Shown: positions 23,068 through 31,939, counted from the stretch's first letter. The stretch: 64,000 nucleotides of DNA from Pectobacterium brasiliense (GCF_013449685.1 NZ_JACDSF010000039.1:43871-107870); one strand, 5' to 3'. Notes: a model not told the origin generated them from the letters alone. A program made the numbers and translations.

Positions 23068-24438
23068 ATGAGCACGACTGATGATTCATATATTGTGGTA
23101 AATAATGAGGCGGCTGGGAAGGCCTCATTAAAGGAAAAATGGTGGCACGTTCTGGATACCTATAAAGTAGGTATTATCCCTGTGCCACTCTTTGTATTGG
23201 CGGGAGTATTAATCGGCATCGACTGCCTGAGCGGTAAGCTGCCGAGCGACATCGTCGTGATGGTGGCGACGCTGGCGTTCTTCGGGTTTGCCTGCGGCGA
23301 GTTTGGTAAACGTCTGCCGATTATCGGCAAGATGGGGGCGGCGGCAATCTGCGCGACCTTTATCCCTTCGGCGATGGTGCATTATGGCCTGCTGCCGGAC
23401 GTTGTCGTTGAATCCACGACCAAATTCTATAAAAGCACCAACATCCTGTATCTCTATATCTGCTGCATTATTGTCGGCAGCATCATGAGTATGAATCGGC
23501 AGACGCTGATTCAGGGCTTCCTGCGTATTTTCTTTCCTATGTTGTGCGGTGAAGTCGCCGGCATGCTGGTGGGCATGGGCGTAGGGATTGCGCTCGGCCT
23601 GGATCCGTTCCAAATCTTCTTCTTCCTGATTCTGCCGATTATGGCGGGTGGGGTGGGTGAAGGTGCTATCCCATTGTCTATCGGCTATGCCACGATTCTG
23701 CATATGGATCAGGGCGTTGCGCTGGGGCGCGTCTTGCCTATCGTCATGCTGGGCAGCTTGACCGCGATCATCCTTGCCGGTGTGCTGAATCAGTTGGGTA
23801 AACGCTATCCACACCTGACTGGTGAAGGCGAACTGATGCCGAATAAAGACAATAACCTGAGTGGCGGCGCAGGCAGTACACCAGCTTCCGCTTTTAGCGG
23901 AAAAGCCGATGTCACGACGATTGCCTCTGGCGCGCTGCTGGCAATCCTGCTGTACATGGTGGGTATGCTTGGTCACAAAGTCATTGGCCTGCCTGCACCC
24001 GTTGGCATGTTGTTCGCGGCGGTGCTGGTGAAGCTGGCTCACGGTGTTTCACCGAAAATGCTGGAAGGTTCTCAGGTCGTTTACAAATTCTTCCAGACCT
24101 CTGTGACGTATCCGATTCTGTTTGCCGTTGGCGTGGCGATTACGCCGTGGCAGGAACTGGTGAACGCGTTTACGATTCAAAACCTACTGGTGATTATTTC
24201 TACTGTGGTGACGCTGGTCGCGACCGGTTTCTTTGTGGGTAGAAAAATCGGTATGCATCCGATTGATGTTGCCATTATTTCCTGCTGCCAGAGCGGACAG
24301 GGGGGTACCGGTGACGTCGCCATTCTGACGGCAGGTAATCGTATGGTGCTGATGCCATTCGCGCAGATTGCTACGCGTATCGGCGGTGCGATTAACGTAT
24401 CGATTTCACTGCTCGTGCTCGCCAACTTTTTAGTCTGA
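23068..24438 (+). CDS. citS: Citrate transporter of the 2-hydroxycarboxylate family (CitS/CitW-like)
   Basis: A 456-residue inner-membrane transporter with about 11 membrane segments. Both family signature loops are present: GGVGEGAIPLS in the first half and QSGQGGTGDVAIL in the second (the two re-entrant GGxG loops), plus an Arg in AQIATRIGGAINVS near the C-terminus, matching the substrate Arg of CitS. Family members are Na+/citrate symporters (CitS) or citrate/acetate exchangers (CitW); sequence alone does not separate these with certainty. It is the first gene of the plus-strand citrate cluster. The start follows GGGGACAGAGTT. Confidence 0.9.
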   Translation: MSTTDDSYIVVNNEAAGKASLKEKWWHVLDTYKVGIIPVPLFVLAGVLIGIDCLSGKLPSDIVVMVATLAFFGFACGEFGKRLPIIGKMGAAAICATFIPSAMVHYGLLPDVVVESTTKFYKSTNILYLYICCIIVGSIMSMNRQTLIQGFLRIFFPMLCGEVAGMLVGMGVGIALGLDPFQIFFFLILPIMAGGVGEGAIPLSIGYATILHMDQGVALGRVLPIVMLGSLTAIILAGVLNQLGKRYPHLTGEGELMPNKDNNLSGGAGSTPASAFSGKADVTTIASGALLAILLYMVGMLGHKVIGLPAPVGMLFAAVLVKLAHGVSPKMLEGSQVVYKFFQTSVTYPILFAVGVAITPWQELVNAFTIQNLLVIISTVVTLVATGFFVGRKIGMHPIDVAIISCCQSGQGGTGDVAILTAGNRMVLMPFAQIATRIGGAINVSISLLVLANFLV

Positions 24439-24554
24439 TGTCATTCAGAAAATAAAAAGTCGCTGAGTTAAATAAGTATTACGTTGAAGAATGAGCTGAG
24501 TTAACAGAATAAAAACTGCCACTGCGCGTGGGTTTATTTTGCATAGGAAATATT

Positions 24555-25439
24555 ATGAAACTTGCAAGCTATCGTTATAACGGTAAGAACAGTTACGGCA
24601 TTTATACGCCAACGGGATTAATCGATCTCGGCGGTAAAATTGGCCACCGCTATCCCGATCTGAAAGCACTGCTGGCGCAGAATGCGTTACACGTGGCACA
24701 CGAATTCAGTATGAGTACGCCGGATATTCCGGTCGCGGATGTGACGTTCTTACCGGTTATTACCGCACCAGGGAAAATCCTGTGCGTGGGGATGAATTAC
24801 GCCGCTAAGCGTCAGGAATTTAATGAAGAGAATCCCGCGCCAACATTATTTGTGCGTTTTGCGGATTCGCAAACCGGACACGCGACGCCAGTGATCAAAC
24901 CGCATTACTCCCGCGAGTTCGATTATGAAGGCGAGCTGGCGGTCGTTATCGGTAAAGGTGGACAGAATATTGCTCAGGATGTCGCGCTCTCTCATGTTGC
25001 AGGCTACAGCTGCTACATGGACGGCTCTGCGCGTGACTGGCAGCACAGTTGGTTTACCGCAGGTAAGAACTGGCAGAAAACCGGTGCGTTTGGCCCCTAT
25101 CTGACCACCACGGATGAAATTCCCGATCCGCATGTGCTGGCAATCCGCACGTATCTGAATGGCCGCATGGTGCAGGACGACAATACCAGCAGCATGATCC
25201 ACAAAGTGGCAGAATTGATTGAATACATCAGCACCTTCACCGAGCTGAGTGCCGGCGACGTAATCATTACTGGTTCACCTGGCGGCGTGGGTAAAAAACG
25301 CAATCCACCGCTGTTTATGAAAGCGGGTGACTGTATTGAAGTTGAAATCGAAAACATTGGCCATTTGCGTAACACGATCGTGGATGCGGCTGTGCCGGTG
25401 AAATCGGTTCCGGCAGCCGCTGAAGCCGTCGCGCACTGA
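24555..25439 (+). CDS. Fumarylacetoacetate hydrolase (FAH) family protein in citrate operon
   Basis: A 294-residue enzyme of the FAH superfamily. The core motifs are present: PGKILCVGMNYAAKRQEF, then REFDYEGELAVVIG (acidic Mg/Mn ligands), and a C-terminal half with GDVIITGSPGGVGKKRNPP and GDCIEVEIENIGHLRNTIV. Family members cleave or decarboxylate 2-oxo acids; FAHD1 and the Corynebacterium Odx protein are oxaloacetate decarboxylases. It lies between the citrate transporter and citrate lyase genes, where Klebsiella-type clusters have oadGAB; no oad gene is present here. I infer, without proof, that it removes the oxaloacetate made by citrate lyase. The start at 24555 has AGGA before it; an upstream in-frame ATG lacks one. 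Confidence 0.8.
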   Translation: MKLASYRYNGKNSYGIYTPTGLIDLGGKIGHRYPDLKALLAQNALHVAHEFSMSTPDIPVADVTFLPVITAPGKILCVGMNYAAKRQEFNEENPAPTLFVRFADSQTGHATPVIKPHYSREFDYEGELAVVIGKGGQNIAQDVALSHVAGYSCYMDGSARDWQHSWFTAGKNWQKTGAFGPYLTTTDEIPDPHVLAIRTYLNGRMVQDDNTSSMIHKVAELIEYISTFTELSAGDVIITGSPGGVGKKRNPPLFMKAGDCIEVEIENIGHLRNTIVDAAVPVKSVPAAAEAVAH

Positions 25440-25458
25440 ATAGCCGTGTAAGTACCAG

Positions 25459-25481
25459 GCTGCCGGCGCTAAACCGGCAGC
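25459..25481 (+). other. Intercistronic GC hairpin after the FAH gene
   Basis: Perfect 8-bp stem (gctgccgg/ccggcagc) with a 7-base loop just after the FAH stop codon, without a T run. It may stabilise or process the polycistronic citrate mRNA, or act as a partial terminator. Confidence 0.5.
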
Positions 25482-25494
25482 TTGCAATAGATTG

Positions 25495-25517
25495 CCTAAA
25501 TAATTCGAGTTGCAGGA
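25495..25517 (+). repeat. Truncated palindromic-repeat end forming the citC ribosome-binding site
   Basis: cctaaataattcgagttg followed by cagga is the reverse complement of the right end of the repeat at 30934-31032 with one mismatch over 22 bases. Its terminal AGGA is the only good Shine-Dalgarno sequence for citC, 6-9 bases before the GTG/ATG starts. Confidence 0.6.
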
Positions 25518-25526
25518 AGAACCGTG

Positions 25527-26591
25527 ATGTATGCCAATGATTCCGTCTTTTTTGACACGCTGGATGTGCGCCTTCGGGAGCAGGAGAGGAACGCGGTGCG
25601 CCAGTTCCTCGCACACTGCCAGCTCGGCATGGATGACGATATTGACATCGTGGTGGTGGGCAAACGGGGCGGGCGGCTGATTGCCTGCGCGGGGTTGGCC
25701 GCCAACACCATAAAGTGCGTTGCGGTCGATCCTGAATTCAGACACCTCAATCTGGGCGTGCAGGTGGTGAATGAAGTGATGCAGCAGGCGGCGCAGCGCG
25801 GCCACTTCCACCTGTTTCTCTATACCCGACCGGAAAATGTCGACATCTTTCGCGGATGTGGTTTCTATCCGCTGGTGTGTTATCAGGATAACGCAGTGCT
25901 GATGGAAAACACGCCGATTGGCATCCAGCAGTATTGCCAGTCTTTGGCGGCTTTTGCGTACCCTGAACCGCTTGCGACGCGGACAGATAAAAAGGTCGGC
26001 GCGATTGTGATGAACGCGAACCCTTTCACGCTGGGTCACCGCTATCTGGCCGAGCATGCGGCACAGTCGTGTGACTGGCTGCACGTCTTCGTGGTGCGGG
26101 AAGACGTGTCCTTTTTCCCGTTTAGCGAGCGCCTGGAGATGGTGCAGCGCGGCGTGGAACACATCCGCAATGTGACGGTACATGCCGGCTCGAACTACAT
26201 GATCTCTAAGGCGACCTTTCCCGGCTATTTCCTGAAGGAAGAGAAACTCATCACCCGTGCCCATGCGGCGCTGGATTTACTCATTTTCAGGAAATATATC
26301 GCGTCAGCGCTCGGCATTACCCAGCGTTTCGTCGGCACCGAACCCTTTTGCCCGGTGACGTATCAGTACAACCAGGACATGCACTATTGGCTGGAGAAAG
26401 ACCAGACGGTCTCTTCCCCAGCGCTAAGCGTGGTTGAAATTGAACGTAAACGGCAAACCTCAGGACTGGCTATTTCCGCTTCGGAAGTCAGGAAATTACT
26501 CAAGCTTCGGCAGTACAGCCGTATTCAGGACATCGTGCCAGCCTCAACTTTTGCGCATTTACAGCGCTACTACGAACCCGAATACGCGTAA
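25527..26591 (+). CDS. citC: [Citrate (pro-3S)-lyase] ligase
   Basis: Activates citrate lyase by acetylating, with ATP and acetate, the thiol of the prosthetic group on CitD. The protein has 354 residues. An N-terminal GNAT-like region (VAVDPEFRHLNLGVQVVNEVM) is followed by a nucleotidyltransferase domain with VMNANPFTLGHRYLAE (the HxGH-type ATP motif). ATG at 25527 is preceded by an in-frame GTG at 25524; either could be used. It starts the citC-D-E-F-X-G series, all on the plus strand with short gaps or overlaps. Confidence 0.94.
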   Translation: MYANDSVFFDTLDVRLREQERNAVRQFLAHCQLGMDDDIDIVVVGKRGGRLIACAGLAANTIKCVAVDPEFRHLNLGVQVVNEVMQQAAQRGHFHLFLYTRPENVDIFRGCGFYPLVCYQDNAVLMENTPIGIQQYCQSLAAFAYPEPLATRTDKKVGAIVMNANPFTLGHRYLAEHAAQSCDWLHVFVVREDVSFFPFSERLEMVQRGVEHIRNVTVHAGSNYMISKATFPGYFLKEEKLITRAHAALDLLIFRKYIASALGITQRFVGTEPFCPVTYQYNQDMHYWLEKDQTVSSPALSVVEIERKRQTSGLAISASEVRKLLKLRQYSRIQDIVPASTFAHLQRYYEPEYA

Positions 26592-26614
26592 TTAAAATTA
26601 ATCAGGATAAGTCT

Positions 26615-26905
26615 ATGAAGATTGTTAAGGAGTCCTTAGCAGGCACCTTTGAATCCAGTGATTTGCTGGTCAAAGTGGCACCGGCTGACGGGAAACTCAC
26701 CGTGGTCATTAACAGCGAAGTCATGAAACAGTTCGGTCACCAAATCAAACAGGTCGTGAATGACACGCTGAAAGAACTGGGCGTACAGGAAGGGACGATC
26801 ATTGTGGATGACAAAGGCGCGCTGGATTGTGTCATCCGTGCTCGCGTGCAAAGCGCGGTACTGCGCGCCGCAGACGGACAGCAGATTGAATGGGAGAAAT
26901 TGTAA
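26615..26905 (+). CDS. citD: Citrate lyase gamma subunit (acyl carrier protein)
   Basis: A 96-residue carrier that holds the 2'-(5''-triphosphoribosyl)-3'-dephospho-CoA arm of citrate lyase. Ser14 in [11 protein letters not shown] matches the attachment serine known in Klebsiella CitD. The conserved [23 protein letters not shown] is present at the C-terminal end. Its stop overlaps the citE start (TAATG), which indicates coupled, near-equal synthesis of complex subunits. Confidence 0.95.
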   Translation: MKIVKESLAGTFESSDLLVKVAPADGKLTVVINSEVMKQFGHQIKQVVNDTLKELGVQEGTIIVDDKGALDCVIRARVQSAVLRAADGQQIEWEKL

Positions 26906-27780
26906 TGAATAAGCTTCGCCGCAGTATGTTGTTCCTCCCGGGCGCGAACGCCGCCATGCTGTCTAATGCGTTTATCTATAAGCCTGACTCCATCATGTTC
27001 GATCTGGAAGATGCCGTTTCCCTGCGCGAGAAAGATACCGCACGCCTGCTGGTTTTCCATGCGCTCCAACACCCGATGTACCGTGATATTGAAACCGTCG
27101 TGCGTATTAACCAGCTCAGTACGCCGTTTGGCCTGCTGGATCTGGAAGCCGCCGTGCGCGGCGGTGCGGATGTGATCCGTCTGCCGAAAACCGATTCCAC
27201 CGACGATGTCGATGAGCTGGAGCACCATCTGGTTCGTATCGAAAAGGCCTGCGGGCGTGAAGTCGGTTCTACGCGCATCATGGCTGCGATTGAGTCTGCG
27301 GTCGGCGTCATTAACGCCGTCGCGATTGCACGCTCTTCCGAGCGCATGATCGGGATAGCGCTGGCGGCGTTCGACTACGTGATGGATATGCAGACGGAAC
27401 GCGGTGACGGCACGGAGCTGTTTTATGCCCGTTGCGCCGTGTTGCATGCCGCTCGTGCTGCCGGTATCGACGCCTTCGACGTGGTCTATCCCAATGTCAA
27501 TGACGATGCAGGCTTCCTGAAAGAGGTCGATCTGATCCGTAAGCTGGGCTTCAACGGTAAATCCCTGATTAACCCGCGCCAGATTGAGCTGTTACACAAC
27601 GCTTATGCCCCGACACAGGACGAAGTGGACTATTCCCATCTGGTGATCAAAGCCGCTGAAGAGGGTGAACGTGCTGGTCTGGGCGTCATTTCCCTGAACG
27701 GGAAAATGATCGACGGGCCGATTATCGACCACGCCAGAAGAGTGCTGGAACGTGCTCAGGCCTCCGGCGTTCGCAAATAG
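26905..27780 (+). CDS. citE: Citrate lyase beta subunit (citryl-ACP lyase)
   Basis: Cleaves citryl-ACP to oxaloacetate and acetyl-ACP. The protein has 291 residues; HpcH/HpaI aldolase-type TIM barrel. [33 protein letters not shown] (acidic metal ligands), [30 protein letters not shown] and the C-terminal [17 protein letters not shown] are typical. The ATG at 26905 overlaps the citD stop; the frame extends five codons upstream inside citD, but the shorter start matches the family. Confidence 0.95.
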   Translation: MNKLRRSMLFLPGANAAMLSNAFIYKPDSIMFDLEDAVSLREKDTARLLVFHALQHPMYRDIETVVRINQLSTPFGLLDLEAAVRGGADVIRLPKTDSTDDVDELEHHLVRIEKACGREVGSTRIMAAIESAVGVINAVAIARSSERMIGIALAAFDYVMDMQTERGDGTELFYARCAVLHAARAAGIDAFDVVYPNVNDDAGFLKEVDLIRKLGFNGKSLINPRQIELLHNAYAPTQDEVDYSHLVIKAAEEGERAGLGVISLNGKMIDGPIIDHARRVLERAQASGVRK

Positions 27781-27833
27781 CTATTGCGTGATTGCACCGC
27801 AATTGCCGCTCTCAGGAATCACAGGATTAGACA

Positions 27834-29363
27834 ATGAGTCATTTTATTGAAGCACTGCAAAAGCAGTACCCAGAAAAAAGCCATCTGCAACCCTTCGTCA
27901 ATGCGAATCAACATACGCCGTGGCTGAATGATGTCGCACAAAAACATGAACGCAAACTGTGCGCCGATCTGGAAGAGGCGATTCGTCACAGCGGACTGAA
28001 AGACGGGATGACGATCTCTTTCCACCACCATTTCCGCGAAGGCGATAAAGTCATTAATCGGGTGATTGATACGCTGGCACGAATGGGTTTTCGCGATCTG
28101 ACATTGGCATCCAGCTCGCTGATGAGCTGTAACGCGTCGCTGATCGACCACATTAAAGCGGGCGTGATCAGCCGGATTTACACTTCGGGGATGCGTGGCA
28201 AGCTGGCCGATGCGATTTCTCATGGATTAATGAAAGAACCGGTACAGATTCATTCTCACGGGGGGCGCGTCCATTTGCTGCAAAGCGGTGAACTGAATAT
28301 CGATGTCGCTTTCCTCGGGGTACCGTGCAGCGATGAATTTGGCAACGCCAACGGCACCACTGGGAAATCCAGTTGCGGCTCACTGGGCTATGCGATGGTC
28401 GATGCGCAGTTTGCTCGAAAAGTAGTGCTGTTGACTGAGGCACTGGTGCCGTTCCCGAACATGCCGGCCAGCATTGTGCAGGATCAGGTGGATTACATCG
28501 TTCAGGTGGATGAAGTCGGCGATCCGGCCAAAATTAGCGTAGGCGCGGCGCGCGTCACCAGCAACCCGCGTGAGCTGCTAATTGCCCGTTCCGCGGCAGA
28601 CGTGATTGAACATGCCGGTTATTTCAAAAATGGTTTCTCGATCCAGACCGGCTCCGGCGCGGCCTCGACGGCCTGTACGCGTTTCCTCGAAGATAAAATG
28701 CGCCAGCAGAACATCGTGGCACGCTTCGCCCTCGGCGGCATCACGGGCGGGATTGTCGATCTGCACGAAAAAGGGCTGATCGAAAAGCTGATCGATACCC
28801 AGTGTTTCGATGCCAATGCGGCTGCATCGCTGGCAAAGAACCCGAATCATGTCGAGATTTCCACTAACGTTTATGCCAATCCGAGTTCTAAAGCGGCTTG
28901 CTGCGATCAACTGGATATGGTGATTCTCAGCGCGCTGGAAATTGACACCGACTTTAATGTCAACGTCATCACCGGCTCCGATGGCGTGATGCGTGGTGCG
29001 TCCGGTGGACACTGTGACGTCGCGACGGCAGCGAACCTGACCATCGTTGTTGCGCCGTTGATTCGTAGCCGCATCCCGACCGTGGTGCGTCAGGTGACGA
29101 CGCGGGTTACACCGGGAGAAAGTATTGACGTACTGGTGACCGATCACGGCATTGCCGTCAACCCCGCGCGACCTGAGGTTGCTGAACGCCTGAAACAGGC
29201 GGGGCTGACGGTGATGACGATTGAGGCGCTGTATGAGCGTGCGATTGCGCTGGTGGGTGAACCACGCGCTATCGAGTTTCACGATCGCATCGTCGGCGTT
29301 ATTCGCTATCGCGATGGCAGCGTAATTGACGTTGTTCGTCAGGTGAAGGAAGCCGACGAATAA
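27834..29363 (+). CDS. citF: Citrate lyase alpha subunit (citrate:acetyl-ACP transferase)
   Basis: Exchanges the acetyl group on CitD for citrate, forming citryl-ACP. The protein has 509 residues, the usual family length. Features include GMTISFHHHFREGDKVINRV, GRVHLLQSGELNIDVAFLGVP, CDEFGNANG, the central EHAGYFKNGFSIQTGSG, and GASGGHCDVATAANL near the C-terminus. It lies 53 bases after citE. Confidence 0.95.
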   Translation: MSHFIEALQKQYPEKSHLQPFVNANQHTPWLNDVAQKHERKLCADLEEAIRHSGLKDGMTISFHHHFREGDKVINRVIDTLARMGFRDLTLASSSLMSCNASLIDHIKAGVISRIYTSGMRGKLADAISHGLMKEPVQIHSHGGRVHLLQSGELNIDVAFLGVPCSDEFGNANGTTGKSSCGSLGYAMVDAQFARKVVLLTEALVPFPNMPASIVQDQVDYIVQVDEVGDPAKISVGAARVTSNPRELLIARSAADVIEHAGYFKNGFSIQTGSGAASTACTRFLEDKMRQQNIVARFALGGITGGIVDLHEKGLIEKLIDTQCFDANAAASLAKNPNHVEISTNVYANPSSKAACCDQLDMVILSALEIDTDFNVNVITGSDGVMRGASGGHCDVATAANLTIVVAPLIRSRIPTVVRQVTTRVTPGESIDVLVTDHGIAVNPARPEVAERLKQAGLTVMTIEALYERAIALVGEPRAIEFHDRIVGVIRYRDGSVIDVVRQVKEADE

Positions 29364-29389
29364 GCGGTAAACGCATGAGGGAATCGACG

Positions 29390-29917
29390 ATGACAAATGC
29401 TGTTTCCATCTCGCTGGAAACCTTACTCGCGGCGAAGGAACGCCGCGCAGTTCGCCAACAAGAGTGGCTTGCCCGCCACGGTGTGACGTTGGTGTCGCTG
29501 ACGCTGGTCACGCCAGGGCCGATAAAAGATAGCGAAGGCTATCGGCAGGTGATGGCCGAAGCTATCAAATCGTTTGCCTTGCTGTGTCAGAAGCGGGGAT
29601 GGACGGTGCTGGAGCAGCAAACACTTTGGCTGGCAACAGGCGCAGAAGGGCTATGGTCGATCACCAAAGATGCGCTGTCCGTGAAGGCTGCGACTATTGC
29701 GCTGGAAGATAGCCATGAGCTGGGGCGGCTATGGGATTTCGACATCTTCAGCCCAGAAGACGGATCGATTGGCCGGTCGATGTTGGCGCACAGCGGGCGC
29801 ACCTGCCTATTGTGCGACCAGATGGCACACGCCTGTAGCCGTTCGCGTCGCCATTCACTGCCTGAGCTGCTTGAGCACATTGAGGAAAAGGTTCATGCCT
29901 ACTTTACGCCAGCCTGA
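29390..29917 (+). CDS. citX: Apo-citrate lyase phosphoribosyl-dephospho-CoA transferase
   Basis: Transfers the prosthetic-group precursor to the serine of CitD, making holo-citrate lyase. The protein has 175 residues. Recognisable parts are LLAAKERRAVRQQEWLARH, LVSLTLVTPGPIKDS, RLWDFDIFSPEDG.IGRS and GRTCLLCDQMAHACSRSRRHS, the Cys-rich C-terminal motif. The start at 29390 has GAGGGAA 9 bases before it; an in-frame ATG at 29375 lacks a ribosome-binding site. Its end overlaps citG by 23 bases. Confidence 0.93.
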   Translation: MTNAVSISLETLLAAKERRAVRQQEWLARHGVTLVSLTLVTPGPIKDSEGYRQVMAEAIKSFALLCQKRGWTVLEQQTLWLATGAEGLWSITKDALSVKAATIALEDSHELGRLWDFDIFSPEDGSIGRSMLAHSGRTCLLCDQMAHACSRSRRHSLPELLEHIEEKVHAYFTPA

Positions 29918-30800
29918 CGGTATCCTGTCGGCCGCAGTATCCCGTTTCGCAATCGTCGATATCGGGGAACGCGGCGCGTTACCCGATATCGACCGACGGG
30001 TGGCCAATGCGCTGACGATGGAAGTCATGCTGACGCCGAAGCCCGGACTGGTGGATCGCGCCAATAACGGATCTCACCGCGATATGGATGTTGCGCTGTT
30101 TCAGACCAGCATTCAGGCGATCTCTCCCTGGTTCCGGCATTTTACCGAGGCGGGTTATCAACACGCCAGCGTACCGCTAGCGCAACTGCTGTTTCAGGTT
30201 CGGCCTATCGGCATCGCCTGTGAACAGGCGATGCTGTCGGCGACGAAAGGCGTGAATACCCATAAAGGTGGGATTTTCGCATTTGGCCTATTGTGTACCG
30301 CCGCCGGTTGGCTGGCAGGACGGGGAGAGCGTGTAACGCAGCGCAGTCTATGCGATAGCGTCGCTGCCATGTGTCACGATCTGGTGCGTAATGAGCTAGC
30401 GGCATGTTCTGGTGCAGCGACGGCGGGTGAACATCTTTATCAGCGTCATGGACTGACGGGGGCGAGGGGAGAGGCTGCCAGTGGGTTCAATACCGTATGC
30501 CAGTACGCGTTGCCCGCCCTGACTCAGGCTATTGCCGCCGGAGAGGATGACGAAACCGCGCTGTTACGGACGCTGCTGGTGTTGATGGCCCACAATCCGG
30601 ACACCAATGTCGTTTCACGCGGTGGCATGGACGGATTAGCGTTTGTGCAAGATTACGCACGGAGATTGCTGACAGGTCCGCTGGATCGTCAGGCGCTAAG
30701 AGAGATGGACGACGCGCTGATTGCCAGAAACCTTAGCCCAGGCGGCAGCGCCGATCTACTGGCCTTAACCTGGCTGCTGTATCACTACCCTGCAGAATAG
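29895..30800 (+). CDS. citG: Triphosphoribosyl-dephospho-CoA synthase
   Basis: Makes the citrate lyase prosthetic-group precursor from ATP and dephospho-CoA. The protein has 301 residues (E. coli about 292). EVMLTPKPGLVDRANNGSHRDMD is the family signature, with GVNTHKGGIFAFGLL and HNPDTNVVSRGG further on. The frame is open 66 codons upstream, but that stretch is the out-of-frame shadow of citX; ATG 29895 has GAGG 9 bases before it. It is the last gene of the citrate cluster. Confidence 0.93.
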   Translation: MPTLRQPDGILSAAVSRFAIVDIGERGALPDIDRRVANALTMEVMLTPKPGLVDRANNGSHRDMDVALFQTSIQAISPWFRHFTEAGYQHASVPLAQLLFQVRPIGIACEQAMLSATKGVNTHKGGIFAFGLLCTAAGWLAGRGERVTQRSLCDSVAAMCHDLVRNELAACSGAATAGEHLYQRHGLTGARGEAASGFNTVCQYALPALTQAIAAGEDDETALLRTLLVLMAHNPDTNVVSRGGMDGLAFVQDYARRLLTGPLDRQALREMDDALIARNLSPGGSADLLALTWLLYHYPAE

Positions 30801-30884
30801 CAAACGAACAGGTGCGATAAAAGGCGCTGGCAGCGATGCGATTCATTATTTGACTGCGCCTTAACACTTTTCCTCTTGTTCCAC

Positions 30885-30911
30885 TAAATTTATTGAGAAA
30901 ATTGCCGATAT
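30885..30911 (+). promoter_or_regulatory. FliA (sigma-28) promoter of ycgR
   Basis: TAAA, exactly 15 bases, GCCGATAT: 11 of 12 consensus positions. E. coli ycgR is known to be FliA-dependent. The predicted 5' UTR would be about 265 bases and include the palindromic repeat. Confidence 0.75.
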
Positions 30912-30933
30912 AGTTTTCACTAACTATACCCCT

Positions 30934-31032
30934 CATACTTCGAGTTGCCTCTGTGCTGGCTGGTTAAATTCATTCTCGACGAATGTGTTCTTTGCTTGCC
31001 ACCCTCCTGTAACTCGAATTATTTAGGGTATG
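30934..31032. repeat. ERIC-like palindromic repeat in the ycgR leader
   Basis: About 99 bases with inverted terminal sequences: catacttcgagttgc at the left, and tgtaactcgaattatttag plus ggtatg at the right. The ends resemble those of enterobacterial ERIC-type intergenic repeats as I recall them; the central ERIC core is not recognisable. The right end is shared with 25495-25517. Confidence 0.6.
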
Positions 31033-31183
31033 TATCGTGCTATTTCAGGGACTCCGAGTAATCGTTTTCAATATGCAGCCAGTGCGGTGGCATCGTGTTG
31101 GCACACATGGGACTTGAAAGATAACGAAGAGGCGTGCATCAATATAAACCATTGACACATAGTCCATGTAAATAATGGTGGGG

Positions 31184-31939
31184 ATGAAAGCGGTGGATGA
31201 AAATTTGAAAGAGCAGTTTGTTAAGCGCAACAAACTGGCCATCTGTGCAACGCTGCGCGAATTAAAGAAGAATGCTACGTCTCTGATGGTTCACCATCCT
31301 CATGGACAGTTTATCAGTAAAATTCTTGACGTTGTACCCGACAACAACCTGTTTGTCTTCGATTTAGGCGGCATTGAGCGTGAGAATAACCGCGCGCTGT
31401 ATGCAGGTGCACTGTCTTTTGTCGCTGAACCCGCAGGGGCAAAAGTCGAATTTAATGCCGAAATTGCAAAAACGGTGGACTACGACGGGCTGCCAGCCTT
31501 TAGCGCGCAGATTCCTGAACTGCTTTATCTCATCCAGCGTAGAACCTATTTCCGCATCAATACGCCGCTGTGGCCGCCATTGACGTGCCGTGGCGAACTA
31601 CCGGATGAGAGCATTTTCCTGTTCACCATCAAAGATCTTTCTCTGGGAGGATTGAGCCTGTATACCGACCGTGATACCACGGGGCTGTTGACCGAAGGCG
31701 ATATCATTAAGAGCGTGGAGATGGATCTGGCTGACCACGGTTTTTTCTGTGTTGATTTGCAGTTCGTCGGTCAGGCAATGGTGAAGATCGTCGATAACAA
31801 AGGTGAAGTGAAGTTGACGCAGCGTTTGAGCTTCAAGTTTCCTTCACTGAACGCATCGCAGGAACGGGATCTTCAGCAGGTGATTTTTGAGTTGGAAAGA
31901 TTACAAAATGAAAAGAAAAAGCGATTCCAGGAGTGGTAA
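31184..31939 (+). CDS. ycgR: Flagellar brake protein YcgR (PilZ, c-di-GMP receptor)
   Basis: Binds cyclic di-GMP and then the flagellar motor, slowing rotation and biasing it. About 251 residues from this start. An N-terminal YcgR domain is followed by a PilZ domain with the two c-di-GMP motifs: QRRTYFRIN (RxxxR) and DLSLGGLSL (D/NxSxxG). The start is uncertain: ATG at 31175, ATG at 31184 and GTG at 31193 are in frame. The GTG has GGGG 9 bases upstream and fits the E. coli N-terminus best, while 31184 gives MKAVDENLKEQF. The FliA promoter upstream and the nearby chemoreceptors support a motility role. Confidence 0.92.
   Translation: MKAVDENLKEQFVKRNKLAICATLRELKKNATSLMVHHPHGQFISKILDVVPDNNLFVFDLGGIERENNRALYAGALSFVAEPAGAKVEFNAEIAKTVDYDGLPAFSAQIPELLYLIQRRTYFRINTPLWPPLTCRGELPDESIFLFTIKDLSLGGLSLYTDRDTTGLLTEGDIIKSVEMDLADHGFFCVDLQFVGQAMVKIVDNKGEVKLTQRLSFKFPSLNASQERDLQQVIFELERLQNEKKKRFQEW

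Larger units (their letters stand above)
30801..31183. other. Intergenic region citG-ycgR
   Basis: 383 bases containing a FliA promoter (30885-30911), an ERIC-like palindromic repeat (30934-31032), and about 150 bases of unassigned leader before ycgR. No strong terminator for the citrate operon was found. Confidence 0.65.

Noticed and set aside
23209..24042. 277-codon frame antisense to citS
   Set aside because: His/Gln/Arg-rich shadow of a membrane protein gene; no initiation signal.
25275..26264. 329-codon frame antisense to citC and the FAH gene
   Set aside because: Crosses two real genes in the other direction; composition typical of a complement frame.
28578..29396. 272-codon frame antisense to citF
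   Set aside because: Shadow frame; citF is certain.
29697..29894. 66-codon N-terminal extension of citG
   Set aside because: It is citX read out of frame; the internal ATG has a good ribosome-binding site and matches the family length.
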